Assembly: GCF_030297175.1 (NCBI RefSeq)
Contig: NZ_AP028070.1
Location: 1,860,001 to 1,924,000 of the forward strand
Length of the DNA stretch: 64,000 nucleotides
From: Marinobacter sp. LA51
GTDB lineage: Bacteria > Pseudomonadota > Gammaproteobacteria > Pseudomonadales > Oleiphilaceae
Direction: 5' to 3'
Of the stretch, positions 45,547 to 55,282 are shown piece after piece. The notes below the pieces were generated by a model, which was given only the letters and a program-made list of their open reading frames with translations, was not told the origin of the DNA and ran no database searches. Both the position numbers and the translations under genes were made by a program. Numbering within the stretch: position 1 is the stretch's first letter; each line of letters starts with the position of its first letter.

Positions 45547-46550
45547 TGATGGAACTCTTCGATCTACCCCTGATCTGGGCGTTTATTATCGGTTTCGGCA
45601 TCATCATGTATGTGCTGATGGACGGTTTCGATCTTGGTGTGGGCATCCTGTTTCCGTTCGCACCAGACGACGAGGCGCGGGATGTCATGATGAATACCGT
45701 CGCACCGGTCTGGGATGGCAATGAGACCTGGCTGGTACTGGGTGGCACCGGTCTGCTGGCCGCCTTCCCGCTGGTTTATACAATTTTCCTGCCCGCGCTC
45801 TACATCGGCGTTTTTCTGCTGGTCGCCGGCCTGATTTTCCGGGGCGTGGCCTTCGAGTTCCGGTTCAAGGCCCGGTCCTCCCGGTACCTCTGGAACTGGG
45901 CCTTTGCCGGCGGCTCGACGGTTGCGTCTTTCGCCCAGGGCGCAGTTGTGGGCGCCTATATCCAGGGTTTCGACACCGCAAACGGCGTTTATGTGGGCGG
46001 GGCCTTCGATTGGCTGACGCCATTCACGGTACTCACCGGCTTTGGCATGCTCGCTGGCTACGCCCTGCTCGGCTCCACCTGGCTGATCATGAAAACCGAA
46101 GGCGAGCTTCAGGCCTGGGCCTATCGTCTTACCTTACCGTTGTTAGCCGCGGTTCTGGCAGTGTTTGGTGTTATCAGCATCTGGACACCATTCGTTGATG
46201 AGCTGGTTCGGGACCGCTGGTTTAATAACCTCACCGTGATCTGGGTATTGCCGGTGCTCACCCTGTTGTGCGCCTTCCAAATCTACCGTTCTGTGCGAAA
46301 CCGATTTGAGGGCATGCCTTTCGTCGCGACCATGGGGCTGTTCATCACTACCTATCTGGGGCTAATAGTCAGCCGCTGGCCATACGTTGTTCCGCCTGAT
46401 TACACCCTCTGGCAGGCCTCTTCCGCGTACGAATCCCAGCTGTTCCTGTTGCTGGGCCTGCTGTTTGTAATCCCGATTGTGCTGGTCTATACCGCATGGA
46501 CGTATTGGGTTTTTCGCGGCAAGGTTCGTGCAGGCGAGGGCTACCATTAA
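45546..46550 (+). CDS. cydB: Cytochrome bd-type quinol oxidase subunit II
   Basis: 334 residues, eight TMs. LMDGFDLGVGILFPF and GNETWLVLGGTGLLAAFPLVYT are CydB/CioB hallmarks; GRWYVVPPDYTLW-like end (SRWPYVVPPDYTLWQASS) is conserved. It scaffolds subunit I in the inner membrane. Ribosome site AGGAGGGC. Directly precedes cydD with no gap. Confidence 0.9.
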   Translation: MMELFDLPLIWAFIIGFGIIMYVLMDGFDLGVGILFPFAPDDEARDVMMNTVAPVWDGNETWLVLGGTGLLAAFPLVYTIFLPALYIGVFLLVAGLIFRGVAFEFRFKARSSRYLWNWAFAGGSTVASFAQGAVVGAYIQGFDTANGVYVGGAFDWLTPFTVLTGFGMLAGYALLGSTWLIMKTEGELQAWAYRLTLPLLAAVLAVFGVISIWTPFVDELVRDRWFNNLTVIWVLPVLTLLCAFQIYRSVRNRFEGMPFVATMGLFITTYLGLIVSRWPYVVPPDYTLWQASSAYESQLFLLLGLLFVIPIVLVYTAWTYWVFRGKVRAGEGYH

Positions 46551-48278
46551 GTGGCAGAAACAGCCGATCCAAACGCTTCGGGGGCTGAAGAATCTGCTTC
46601 AGTCCCGGATCAGCGCCAGGTAAAGCAATGGTTGGCAGAGCTCGGTAAGAGCAACCGCCGGTGGATGTACGGTGCCGTAGTGGCGGGGGTGGTCACCGGA
46701 ATTGCTACCCTGGTGCAAATGGCCATGCTCGCCCTGATTGTGCATCAGGGCGTTGGCGAAGCTGTGCCGGTCGCAGAGCTTTCTCCCCTGTTTCTGGTGC
46801 TCGTGGCGGCCGTGCTTGTTCGCGCCCTCGGCCAGGGAATGCAAACCCGCATGGCTGCCCAGTGTAGTGAACATGTCCGATGCGATGCCCGGCGGCAGAT
46901 TAACCAGCACTGGAATGCCGCTGGCCCGGTCGCCCTGAGTCACTTCTCCGCGGGCGCACTGGCCCGGGAATGGCTGGATCACGTTGAGGCTCTGCACGGC
47001 TATTACGCGCGGTTCCTGCCCCAGCTGTTGCTCGCCGTCATCACCCCTAGTCTTATACTGATCCTGGTGTTTACGCTGGATTGGCTCGCGGCTCTACTTT
47101 TATTGTTGTCCGCTCCCTTAATACCCGTGTTCATGGCATTGGTGGGTATGGGCGCAGAAAGGCTCAACCAGCAGCACTTCCAGACGATTAGCCGACTCTC
47201 CGGGCAATTTCTGGATAAGGTCCGCGGCCTGACTACCCTGCAACTGTTTGGCCAGACCGACACCGCCGCCTCATTGCTCGCCACCCGCTCGGATGCCTAT
47301 CGACGCATCACCATGAAGACCCTCCGAATTGCCTTTCTGTCTTCCGCGGTTCTGGAATTCTTTGCCTCGATGGCGATAGCGGTGATCGCGATCTACATTG
47401 GCTTTGGCTTGCTTGGGTACATCACCTTTGGCCCCGCAAACGAATTGACCTTGTTTTCCGGGCTGCTGATTCTGCTGCTGGCCCCAGAATTTTTCCAGCC
47501 ATTGCGTACTCTCTCCCAGCACTATCACGACCGGGCCTCCGCCCTGGGGGCTGGTGCCGAAATTCTGGCCCGTATGAACCATCTGAAGAATGGTTCGCCG
47601 CGCTGTGGTAACGATGGCGAAAGCGAGGAAAAGCGTGAGGACAACGTTCAGCTGGGCGCGGTCGGCCTATCCTACCGGCAGGAAAGACCGGTCTTTTCGG
47701 ATTTATCACTGACGTTTGAGAAAGGTGATTGCATAGCACTTACGGGTCCGTCCGGAGGTGGCAAAAGCAGCTTGCTTCATTTACTGGCCGGGTTTGTGGT
47801 GCCGGATGAAGGGTCTATTTCGGTATTTGGCAAGCAACCTGGCTCCTTCAGTTTTGGCTGGCTCGGCCAGACCGGATTCCTGGTTCAGGGCTCCTGGGCC
47901 GATAACCTGCGCCTGACCCGGCCGGACGCCTCCGATATCGCGATTGAGGCGGCCCTCACCAATGCAGGCCTGCGGCCACTTCTGGACAGCCGGGATGCAG
48001 GCATTCACAGCCACGTCTCGGAGGACGGCCAGGGACTGTCCGGCGGCCAGGCGCGACGACTTAGCCTGGCCCGTATCTTCGTGGCGGATTACGACCTGAT
48101 CCTGCTGGACGAGCCTACTGCGGGCCTGGATACCGACAGCGAAGTGCATGTAATCGAGGCCCTGCATAAGCTGGCCGAAGCCGGTAAGACCCTGATTTTC
48201 TCAACCCATCACCAGGCACTGCTCACTCTGGCCAACCGGGTATTACTGGTGTCCGAAGGAGACCTGTGGGATGCGTGA
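46551..48278 (+). CDS. cydD: CydD, heterodimeric thiol ABC exporter subunit
   Basis: 575 residues from GTG. Six-TM exporter domain, then an ATPase: Walker A GPSGGGKSS, signature LSGGQARRLSLARI, Walker B DLILLDEPTAGLD. With CydC it transports glutathione, cysteine or heme-related compounds needed to assemble bd oxidase. Follows cydB immediately and overlaps cydC by 8 nt. Confidence 0.9.
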   Translation: MAETADPNASGAEESASVPDQRQVKQWLAELGKSNRRWMYGAVVAGVVTGIATLVQMAMLALIVHQGVGEAVPVAELSPLFLVLVAAVLVRALGQGMQTRMAAQCSEHVRCDARRQINQHWNAAGPVALSHFSAGALAREWLDHVEALHGYYARFLPQLLLAVITPSLILILVFTLDWLAALLLLLSAPLIPVFMALVGMGAERLNQQHFQTISRLSGQFLDKVRGLTTLQLFGQTDTAASLLATRSDAYRRITMKTLRIAFLSSAVLEFFASMAIAVIAIYIGFGLLGYITFGPANELTLFSGLLILLLAPEFFQPLRTLSQHYHDRASALGAGAEILARMNHLKNGSPRCGNDGESEEKREDNVQLGAVGLSYRQERPVFSDLSLTFEKGDCIALTGPSGGGKSSLLHLLAGFVVPDEGSISVFGKQPGSFSFGWLGQTGFLVQGSWADNLRLTRPDASDIAIEAALTNAGLRPLLDSRDAGIHSHVSEDGQGLSGGQARRLSLARIFVADYDLILLDEPTAGLDTDSEVHVIEALHKLAEAGKTLIFSTHHQALLTLANRVLLVSEGDLWDA

Positions 48279-49887
48279 GCTGCTGCCGTGGTTACGCCTT
48301 ATTTTTCAGCGCTGGGGCCGACTCTCAGTTGGCGGCCTGCTCCTTTTGATCACTGTAATTTCAGGTATGGGGCTTCTGGCGCTGTCGGGCTGGTTCATCA
48401 CGGAGACGGCACTGGCAGGCCTCCTGCTTGCAGCTGGCGCTCAGGTCTCAATCAACCTCTACACGCCCGGTGGCGGAATTCGCCTGTTTGCCCTTGTCCG
48501 AACCGTCGGGCGCTATCTGGAGCGGGTCTATAACCACGATACGGTGTTGCGCCAGCTGTCTGATATTCGAACCCGGCTGTTCCGGCAGCTAGCGGCCGCG
48601 CCCCGCAGTCAGCGTCTTGGGCTATCTGGCGCCCAGTGGCTATCGAGATTAACCCGAGACGTAGACGCGCTGGATACCCTATACCTGCGCCTGATCGCGC
48701 CGACTGCTTTGGCGGCAGTGGTCAGCCTACTGGTAGTGCTTCTGGCCGCGGTTCTGTTCGATGGCCAACTCGCCCTGTGGCTAGGGTTGCTGCTGGCTGG
48801 CACCCTGTTTTTTTCGTCCATTGGAACGCTTTTACGAACGCGACAAACTTCCCGTCAGCTCAGCGATAGCGAAGAGGATCTGCGCACCCATATTATTGAG
48901 CATCTTGAAGGCTTTGCCGAGCTCACCGCCGCCGGGCGGACTGGTAAGCATGCGGCCTGGCTGATGCGCCAGGCCCACGGTTTTGCCAAGGAACAGGCGA
49001 AAGTGGACCGACGTGTGGGCTGGAATCAGGCGTTTACCCACCTGCTGATCAATCTTGCGGCTATCGCCGTGCTCTGGGCTGGATTTGAACTGTTTCAATC
49101 CGGGCAAATTTCAGGGCCGGTGCTGGTGTTGTTGCCCATTGCCCTGCTAGGACTGGCCGAGGTTTATGGGGGGCTGCCAGAAGCCTTCGGTAAGCTGGGT
49201 GCCACCGAGGCCTCTGCCAATCGGCTGAACCAGGATTCCCTGAACGCTCCCGGGGAGCAGACAATCCATACCAGCGAGCCACCAAAAGGCACAGCGCTGG
49301 TCGCAACAGAGCTTGGTGTGCGATACGACGGTGCTCCGCCAATCCTCATGCACTTCAACCTGAATGTCGCCTTGGGCGAGCATCTGGGAATCATTGGTCA
49401 CTCCGGCAGTGGCAAATCGACCCTTGCCGATGTACTTGCGGGCCTGGCGCCCCCTTTTCAGGGCGATATAGCGCGTTTGCCACTGAGTTACCTGACTCAG
49501 AGCACGGTGCTGTTCGAAGATACCTTGAAAGCGAATTTGCTGGTGGGCGACTCCACGGCGAGCGATGCCGCGATATGGCGGGTATTGGAGTTGGTGGAAT
49601 TGGGTGAGCGGTTCGCGAGTGAACCTGATCTGCTGGATACCTGGCTGGGCAACAGCGGAAGCCGGCTGTCCGGTGGCGAAGCCCGGCGGATTGCTTTGGC
49701 CCGGGTACTGTTGAATCCGGCACCATTGCTGATTCTGGATGAGCCGTTTACCGGGGTAGATGCGCCCGCTCGGGAGCGCATCTGTAATAACCTGCGGTAC
49801 TGGCTAAAAGGAAAAGCGGTGATTGCGCTGGGCCACGGGCCGGATGCCCTACCGGACACCGACCGCGAGATTCACCTGATTTCCTGA
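48271..49887 (+). CDS. cydC: CydC, heterodimeric thiol ABC exporter subunit
   Basis: 538 residues. TM domain starts LSVGGLLLLITVISGMGLLALSGWFIT (family hallmark). ATPase: Walker A GHSGSGKST, signature LSGGEARRIALARVL, Walker B LLILDEPFTGVD. Partner of CydD in the same operon. Confidence 0.9.
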   Translation: MRELLPWLRLIFQRWGRLSVGGLLLLITVISGMGLLALSGWFITETALAGLLLAAGAQVSINLYTPGGGIRLFALVRTVGRYLERVYNHDTVLRQLSDIRTRLFRQLAAAPRSQRLGLSGAQWLSRLTRDVDALDTLYLRLIAPTALAAVVSLLVVLLAAVLFDGQLALWLGLLLAGTLFFSSIGTLLRTRQTSRQLSDSEEDLRTHIIEHLEGFAELTAAGRTGKHAAWLMRQAHGFAKEQAKVDRRVGWNQAFTHLLINLAAIAVLWAGFELFQSGQISGPVLVLLPIALLGLAEVYGGLPEAFGKLGATEASANRLNQDSLNAPGEQTIHTSEPPKGTALVATELGVRYDGAPPILMHFNLNVALGEHLGIIGHSGSGKSTLADVLAGLAPPFQGDIARLPLSYLTQSTVLFEDTLKANLLVGDSTASDAAIWRVLELVELGERFASEPDLLDTWLGNSGSRLSGGEARRIALARVLLNPAPLLILDEPFTGVDAPARERICNNLRYWLKGKAVIALGHGPDALPDTDREIHLIS

Positions 49888-49896
49888 GCCCGGGAA

Positions 49897-51138
49897 TTAG
49901 CGGGTTTCCAGAACCTCAAAAGTCAGACCAGCCTTGCTGGTCAAGCGGTCCATCAGGCTACCATTGAGCAGAGAGGATGGCGTCCAGAAACCACCCTCTT
50001 TCTCGGCGGGAATGTCGAACGCCAGGCTCATACCGGCTTCGCCCAGCATCTTGCCGGTTGAACCGTAGCCCGGGTCCTGGTCGCCGGTCACCTTGGTGAT
50101 GATGGTTTTGCCGTCCTCGGTACGGCCCATAAAGCGCAGGTCGTAATACCCGGCTTTCTGGGCTTCCGGGCTGGGTCCTTCGCCGGGCTGCGGCACGAAT
50201 TTCTCGACCAACCAGCGTGTGGGTTTGATCGCCGACGCTGTGAAGAAAGCGCCAAGGCCGCCGGTGATGCTGTAGGCTGCCAGACGACCCTTCATGCCCC
50301 GGCCCGTCATCATCGCTTCATCGTAGGTGAATTCTTTCCCGTAACGCGCGTTCTGCAGTCCGTTGGAACGGTGGACGATGCGCGTGTTGATTGCACCCAT
50401 CACAAACGGCGCCAGCCAGACGTCGAAAGTCTTATCGTACTCAGCGCCCTTGAGGCTGGGCTGGCGAGCCTCGGAGCGATGTCCCGCTGGAGAAATTGAA
50501 AATGGATTAGCCAGTTCTTTGCGGAGCTTGGGATCTGCGCCTGCTTCCTTGGCGATGTTCATCATGGAAGCGACGGTGCCACCGGAGAACTCGCCCTTGA
50601 GCGCTTTAACCCGCATCCGAACATCCTGGCACGGCTCACCAAATGTCTGCTCGGCTTGCTGCTGCAGGAACCAGACACCCATATCGGACGGAATGGAATC
50701 GAAGCCACAGCAATGCACGATGCGTGCACCGGAGGCTTTGGCCTCGTCTTCATACCGGTCGACCATCTTGCGGATCCATTGCACTTCCCCGGTCAGGTCG
50801 CAGTAATCCGTACCTGCACGCACGCAAGCCTGAACCAGCGGCTCACCGTACAGGGCGTAGGGGCCGACGGTGGAGATAATCACGCGGGTCTGGCCACACA
50901 TGGCCTGAAGCGCCTGTTCATCGGCGGCATCGGCCAGGATGACCGGAAGATTCTTCGCCTTGCTGCCTAGATCACTTTTCAGGGTATTCAGTTTGGACTC
51001 GGAACGGCCGGCTATGGCCCAGTTTACGGTTTTCCCTAGTCCATAGGTCTCAAGCAGATATCGGGTGAGTATTTGGCCGACAAAACTGGTGGCGCCAAAT
51101 ACGACCAGATCATAGGCCGTTTCTGCTGATTTAGTCAT
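49897..51138 (-). CDS. Saccharopine dehydrogenase-like NAD(P)-binding protein
   Basis: 413 residues. Rossmann start DLVVFGATSFVGQILTRYLLE; family motifs RVIISTVGPYALYGEPLVQACVRAGTDYCDLTGE and GFDSIPSDMGVWFL match the trans-acting enoyl reductase/saccharopine dehydrogenase-like family. Often linked to lipid metabolism, but the reaction here is unknown. Convergent with cydC at a 9-nt gap. Confidence 0.85.
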   Translation of the reverse strand: MTKSAETAYDLVVFGATSFVGQILTRYLLETYGLGKTVNWAIAGRSESKLNTLKSDLGSKAKNLPVILADAADEQALQAMCGQTRVIISTVGPYALYGEPLVQACVRAGTDYCDLTGEVQWIRKMVDRYEDEAKASGARIVHCCGFDSIPSDMGVWFLQQQAEQTFGEPCQDVRMRVKALKGEFSGGTVASMMNIAKEAGADPKLRKELANPFSISPAGHRSEARQPSLKGAEYDKTFDVWLAPFVMGAINTRIVHRSNGLQNARYGKEFTYDEAMMTGRGMKGRLAAYSITGGLGAFFTASAIKPTRWLVEKFVPQPGEGPSPEAQKAGYYDLRFMGRTEDGKTIITKVTGDQDPGYGSTGKMLGEAGMSLAFDIPAEKEGGFWTPSSLLNGSLMDRLTSKAGLTFEVLETR

Positions 51139-51171
51139 TGCTTATCCTTTGCGTTTTATATGATTAGGTAA

Positions 51172-51588
51172 TTAATCGAACGTGCGTTGCGCGCGGGCAT
51201 CCATCACGACCATAAACACTGCAACACCCAAGCCCCAGAAGCCGTTAAGCAGCAAGCCACCGACCCAGGTCTGAGCTGACGCCTCGAGGCCTTTTAAAGG
51301 GAACACTACCAGCATGGCAACGGCGGTTGGTCCGATCGCGCCCACCAGAATATGGCCGAGCCAGTACTTGGCCCCAGCCAAACGGCCAACAAGAAGCCAA
51401 AGCAACATACCCCAGAGCCCACCGAAGAACGCCAGAGAAAGAACTGAGGGCACGCCCAGTGGCGGCACTGGCGATAAATTGAAGGGGGCCATCGGCACCA
51501 TGTCAGCCAGATAAAAGGCCATGAACAGGCCCTGATGAAAAATCAGGGTTGCAATAAAACCAGCGAAAAAAGCTTTAATCCAGACCAT
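51172..51588 (-). CDS. Uncharacterised four-TM membrane protein
   Basis: 138 residues, four predicted TMs (starts 5, 48, 75, 112). GLWGMLLWLLVGRL and GAIGPTAVAMLVVFPLKG are the conserved-looking segments. No family recognised. It is 34 nt upstream of the saccharopine-dehydrogenase-like gene on the same strand and may share its transcript. Confidence 0.7.
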   Translation of the reverse strand: MVWIKAFFAGFIATLIFHQGLFMAFYLADMVPMAPFNLSPVPPLGVPSVLSLAFFGGLWGMLLWLLVGRLAGAKYWLGHILVGAIGPTAVAMLVVFPLKGLEASAQTWVGGLLLNGFWGLGVAVFMVVMDARAQRTFD

Positions 51589-51798
51589 AATGGGTCCCTG
51601 TCAGTGAATTATTCTTTAGTCTTAAGTAGTTGATTCTGCACAGCACCGCAACACACTGCAAATGTTATTGATATAACCATTCCGCGGGCCGTTTTCCGTG
51701 CAAAACCAAGACAATTCCGTCGGCTGGGCCAATCGCTTGCGGCCGTTAATCGGGCACACTGCCCCGCAGAACTCATGATGACGCCGAGGAGCTAAACA

Positions 51799-52128
51799 TT
51801 GATCACAACTCTGTTGATAGTAAGCCTGACTCTTGCCGTCTTCAGTGGCTTTCTGTGTTGGCAGGTCATTGAACAACGAAGGATGATTGCGCAGATGATG
51901 GAGTCCGACGACATTGACGGCGAAGCTCCCGATCCCGAGATGGTGCTAATCATGCGGGTTCTGGACCCGATCGCCATCGCCAAGCGGGAATCGCGTTCGG
52001 GTCGCATGCTTGCCGACAAGCTGCCGGTTATGGTGCGAAAAATGGTCTACCAGGAAGTGATGAAAGAGCTGGAGACCGAGATGGCGGAGCGGGATATCGA
52101 TGTCCAGATGCACATCGAGTACCGCTAA
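51799..52128 (+). CDS. Uncharacterised protein with N-terminal TM
   Basis: 109 residues from TTG (GAGGAG upstream). TM at residues 2-20, then a soluble helical part (MVRKMVYQEVMKELETEMAERDIDVQMHIEYR). No family recognised. Sixteen nt before a second TM-anchored protein; the two probably work together. Confidence 0.6.
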   Translation: MITTLLIVSLTLAVFSGFLCWQVIEQRRMIAQMMESDDIDGEAPDPEMVLIMRVLDPIAIAKRESRSGRMLADKLPVMVRKMVYQEVMKELETEMAERDIDVQMHIEYR

Positions 52129-52143
52129 GGGGCAATTGATATC

Positions 52144-52623
52144 ATGAGCACTTCCCTGATTATTCCGGCAATCCTGCTAGGTGTTTCGCTGATCGCGCTG
52201 GGCTTCACGCTGAGCCGGCTGCAAGCTTCTCGACGCCAGCTAAGGATTCTTAACGCTCGACGGATTTCCGCCCAGAGCAACACCCAGAAACGCCGGATGG
52301 AACTGGAGGAAGTCCGCAACCGCGCGAAACTGCTTGAGGACACGGTCTCCGGCGGTACCAGCGCCGTTGAGAAGGTTCACAAGGCGATTTCGAGCACCAC
52401 ATTTGGCCTGATCGACCTGTTTTCCCGAGACGAGGAATTCCGCCAAAGCGCCCGAAAAGCGCGCGAGACCCACGATCAAACCAGCAAAACGGTGTACAAG
52501 ACCGTCCGCACCACCAACAAGGCCCTGCACATTTTGGCTGAAACTCTGTTTATCGGTAAGGCGGAAAAGCGACTGGTCTCGAAAAAGCCCGGCGGTAGGG
52601 ATTCGCCCAAAACCGGGAAATAA
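52144..52623 (+). CDS. Uncharacterised TM-anchored coiled-coil protein
   Basis: 159 residues. TM at 4-22 (LIIPAILLGVSLIALGFTL), then a coiled coil (RRMELEEVRNRAKLLEDTVSGG), a helical region (AVEKVHKAISSTTFGLIDLF) and a basic tail. No family recognised. Same operon as the preceding gene. Confidence 0.6.
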   Translation: MSTSLIIPAILLGVSLIALGFTLSRLQASRRQLRILNARRISAQSNTQKRRMELEEVRNRAKLLEDTVSGGTSAVEKVHKAISSTTFGLIDLFSRDEEFRQSARKARETHDQTSKTVYKTVRTTNKALHILAETLFIGKAEKRLVSKKPGGRDSPKTGK

Positions 52624-52640
52624 CCGGTCTGGCGCGCCAA

Positions 52641-53483
52641 TCAGAGCTTGGCGTAGTGCTGCAACACAACGTCTACCGTGACCGTAAGCTCAGTCAGCTT
52701 TGCCGCTCTCTCCCGGCCCTCGGCGCTGGCACGGTATAGATGCGGCGTCATTGCCAGCAAGTCGGCAATCACCTCCTGTCCCGTCAGGGTCAGGGTGTGG
52801 CGAACCGGCTCCGATGCCGCCAGTTCGAAGCCTTCCGGCGCGGCCTCACTCCTGGACTTTTCCGGTCTTAGCTCCGGATAGATGATTTCCCGCAGCTCCC
52901 GAAGATGATCCGGTCCCGCATCGACCTGCAAAACAAGACCACCTGATTTCAGCACCCGATGGAATTCACTGTAAACCGGAAAACCGAACAGGCACAGCAC
53001 GGCGTCCAGCGTACCGGGCAGAACCGGCAGATTGGCGTTACTCCCCACCACCCAGCTCATCTCTTTGTCCTGCTTGGCCGCAGCCAACACCGCCCACTTG
53101 GAAATATCCAGACCAACCACCGCAACCTCGCGGCTTTCTGGCTTTGATTCGGCCAGGCGCCGGGTGTAATAGCCCTCACCACAGCCAGCATCCAGCAGAC
53201 GCACCAAACCTGCTTCCGGCAACCCGCCGGCCACAATTCGGTTCACCGCATCAGAGATGGCATCGTAGAAACCGGCATTCAGGAAACGCTGGCGCGCGGC
53301 CACCATGTCTTTGCTGTCGCCGGGCTCCCGGGACCGCTTCTTTTGCACCGGCAACAGATGCACATAGCCCTGTCGGGCAATGTCAAAGCTGTGTCCGGAT
53401 TCGCAGCGCCAGCTATTGCCATCGCGGTGCAAAATTTTGCCATCGAGTGGACACGCCAGTGCGTCAAAGGGAGTGAGGGGCAT
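52641..53483 (-). CDS. rlmA: 23S rRNA (guanine-N1) methyltransferase RlmA-like
   Basis: 280 residues. N-terminal zinc ribbon (LACPLDGKIL ... WRCESGHSFDIARQGYVHLLPVQKKRSREPGDSKDMV) then a SAM domain (RLLDAGCGEGYYT). RlmA methylates G745 of 23S rRNA. The four zinc ligands of E. coli RlmA (Cys5, Cys8, Cys21, His25) align to Cys11, Asp14, Cys27 and His31, so one Cys is Asp. Confidence 0.85.
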   Translation of the reverse strand: MPLTPFDALACPLDGKILHRDGNSWRCESGHSFDIARQGYVHLLPVQKKRSREPGDSKDMVAARQRFLNAGFYDAISDAVNRIVAGGLPEAGLVRLLDAGCGEGYYTRRLAESKPESREVAVVGLDISKWAVLAAAKQDKEMSWVVGSNANLPVLPGTLDAVLCLFGFPVYSEFHRVLKSGGLVLQVDAGPDHLRELREIIYPELRPEKSRSEAAPEGFELAASEPVRHTLTLTGQEVIADLLAMTPHLYRASAEGRERAAKLTELTVTVDVVLQHYAKL

Positions 53484-53549
53484 GGGAAAGATTCCGGCTA
53501 TCAGGATGGTTCGGTAACTCAGGCGGATCTATTTTATGACCACCCAACA

Positions 53550-53575
53550 AAAAAGGCACCCGAAGGTGCCTTTTT
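53550..53575 (-). terminator. Rho-independent terminator of etfBA
   Basis: GGCACC/GGTGCC stem with CGAA loop (53555-53570) flanked by A5 on one side and T5 on the other, so it can act in both directions. It lies 16 nt past the etfA stop. Confidence 0.85.
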
Positions 53576-53590
53576 CAAGCGTCCAGAAAG

Positions 53591-54532
53591 TTACAGAACT
53601 TTCTTCAGCTCTTCTTCCAGTTGCGGTACTGCTTCAAACAGATCCGCGACCAGGCCGTAATCAGCCACCTGGAAAATCGGTGCTTCTTCGTCCTTGTTGA
53701 TCGCAACGATCACCTTGGAGTCAGACATACCAGCCAAGTGCTGGATGGCACCGGAGATACCCACGGCAATGTACAGCTGCGGAGCAACAATCTTACCGGT
53801 CTGGCCAACCTGCATGTCGTTCGGTACGAAACCAGCGTCGACAGCAGCACGGGATGCGCCAACAGCAGCACCCATCAGATCAGCTACCTGCTCCAACATT
53901 TTGAAGTTGTCGCCATTCTGCATGCCACGACCACCGGAAACAACGATACCGGCGCTTGCCAGATCAGGACGGTCAGACTTGGCCAGTTCTTCGCTTACGA
54001 ATTGGGACAAGCCAGCGTCTTTTACAACGTCCAGCTGTTCGACAGCGGCGGAACCACCTTCAGCAGCAACTGGGTCGAAAGCGGTCGGTCGAACAGTAAC
54101 TACTTTGATGTTGTCACTGGATTTTACAGTGGCAATCGCGTTACCTGCGTAGATCGGACGAACGAAGGTGTCTTCGGACTCCACACGCATGATGTCTGAC
54201 ACCTGCGCAACGTCCAGCAGCGCAGCAACCCGTGGCATGAAGTCTTTGCCCACGGTCCCAGCAGCGGCCAGGATGTGGCTGTAGCCCTTGCCTACTTCGG
54301 CAACCAGCTCACCCAGGTTTTCACCCAGGAAGTGGCCGTATGCAGCGTTGTCGGCAACCAGTACCTTGTTCACGCCTTCAGCCTTGGCAGCAGATTCTGC
54401 AACCGCGCTGCAGTTCTCGCCGGCAACCAGTACGTCGATGTCTCCGCCGATGGCCTTGGCGGCCGCTACAACATTCAGGGTAGCCTGCTTCAGGCTGCTG
54501 TTGTCATGTTCAGCAATTACAAGGATGCTCAT
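53591..54532 (-). CDS. etfA: Electron transfer flavoprotein alpha subunit
   Basis: 313 residues. FAD-binding signature VGASRAAVDAGFVPNDMQVGQTGKIVAPQLYIAVGISGAIQHLAGM. It receives electrons from acyl-CoA dehydrogenases and passes them to ETF-QO. Starts directly after the etfB stop; same operon. Confidence 0.95.
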   Translation of the reverse strand: MSILVIAEHDNSSLKQATLNVVAAAKAIGGDIDVLVAGENCSAVAESAAKAEGVNKVLVADNAAYGHFLGENLGELVAEVGKGYSHILAAAGTVGKDFMPRVAALLDVAQVSDIMRVESEDTFVRPIYAGNAIATVKSSDNIKVVTVRPTAFDPVAAEGGSAAVEQLDVVKDAGLSQFVSEELAKSDRPDLASAGIVVSGGRGMQNGDNFKMLEQVADLMGAAVGASRAAVDAGFVPNDMQVGQTGKIVAPQLYIAVGISGAIQHLAGMSDSKVIVAINKDEEAPIFQVADYGLVADLFEAVPQLEEELKKVL

Positions 54533-55282
54533 TTAGATCACCTTCGCTTCGTTCTTCAGTTTATCGACGAGCTCTGCAACGTCTGCCACTTTCACGCCAG
54601 CCTGACGGGAAGCAGGTGCTTCAACCTTCAGAGTGGACAGGCGCGGGGCGATGTCGACGCCCAGGTCAGCCGGGCTCATGGACTCGAGCGGCTTCTTCTT
54701 CGCCTTCATGATGTTCGGGAGCGAGGCGTAACGCGGCTCGTTCAGGCGCAGGTCTGTGGTAACAACCGCCGGTAGGTTCAGAGACACGGTCATCAGACCA
54801 CCGTCTACTTCGCGGGTTACGTTAACCTTTTCGCCTTCAACAACCACTTCTGACGCGAAGGTGCCCTGCGCCATGCCGGTCAGTGCTGCAAGCATCTGGC
54901 CAGTCTGGTTGTTGTCGGAATCGATGGACTGTTTGCCAAGAATAACCAGCTTCGGCTCTTCTTTCTCGACAACACTTTTCAGCAGCTTGGCCGCTTCGAG
55001 GGACTGAACCTCGTCGTCGGTTTCTACGTGGATACCACGGTCCGCGCCCAGGGCCAGTGCAGTTCGGATCTGCTCCTGTGAGGCTTTCGGGCCGATAGAG
55101 ACCACCACGATTTCACTGGCAACACCCTTCTCTTTCAAGCGAACCGCTTCTTCAACCGCGATTTCACAGAACGGGTTCATTGCCATCTTGACGTTGGCGA
55201 GATCAACACCGGTGTTGTCCGGCTTGACGCGCACCTTTACGTTGTAGTCGATTACTCGTTTTACAGCGACCAGAACCTTCAT
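54533..55282 (-). CDS. etfB: Electron transfer flavoprotein beta subunit
   Basis: 249 residues starting [22 protein letters not shown]. Adenosine-nucleotide (AMP) region [29 protein letters not shown], and [24 protein letters not shown] with the ETF-beta signature. Forms the heterodimer with EtfA. Promoter is expected in the 527-nt gap shared with ETF-QO. Confidence 0.95.
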   Translation of the reverse strand: MKVLVAVKRVIDYNVKVRVKPDNTGVDLANVKMAMNPFCEIAVEEAVRLKEKGVASEIVVVSIGPKASQEQIRTALALGADRGIHVETDDEVQSLEAAKLLKSVVEKEEPKLVILGKQSIDSDNNQTGQMLAALTGMAQGTFASEVVVEGEKVNVTREVDGGLMTVSLNLPAVVTTDLRLNEPRYASLPNIMKAKKKPLESMSPADLGVDIAPRLSTLKVEAPASRQAGVKVADVAELVDKLKNEAKVI

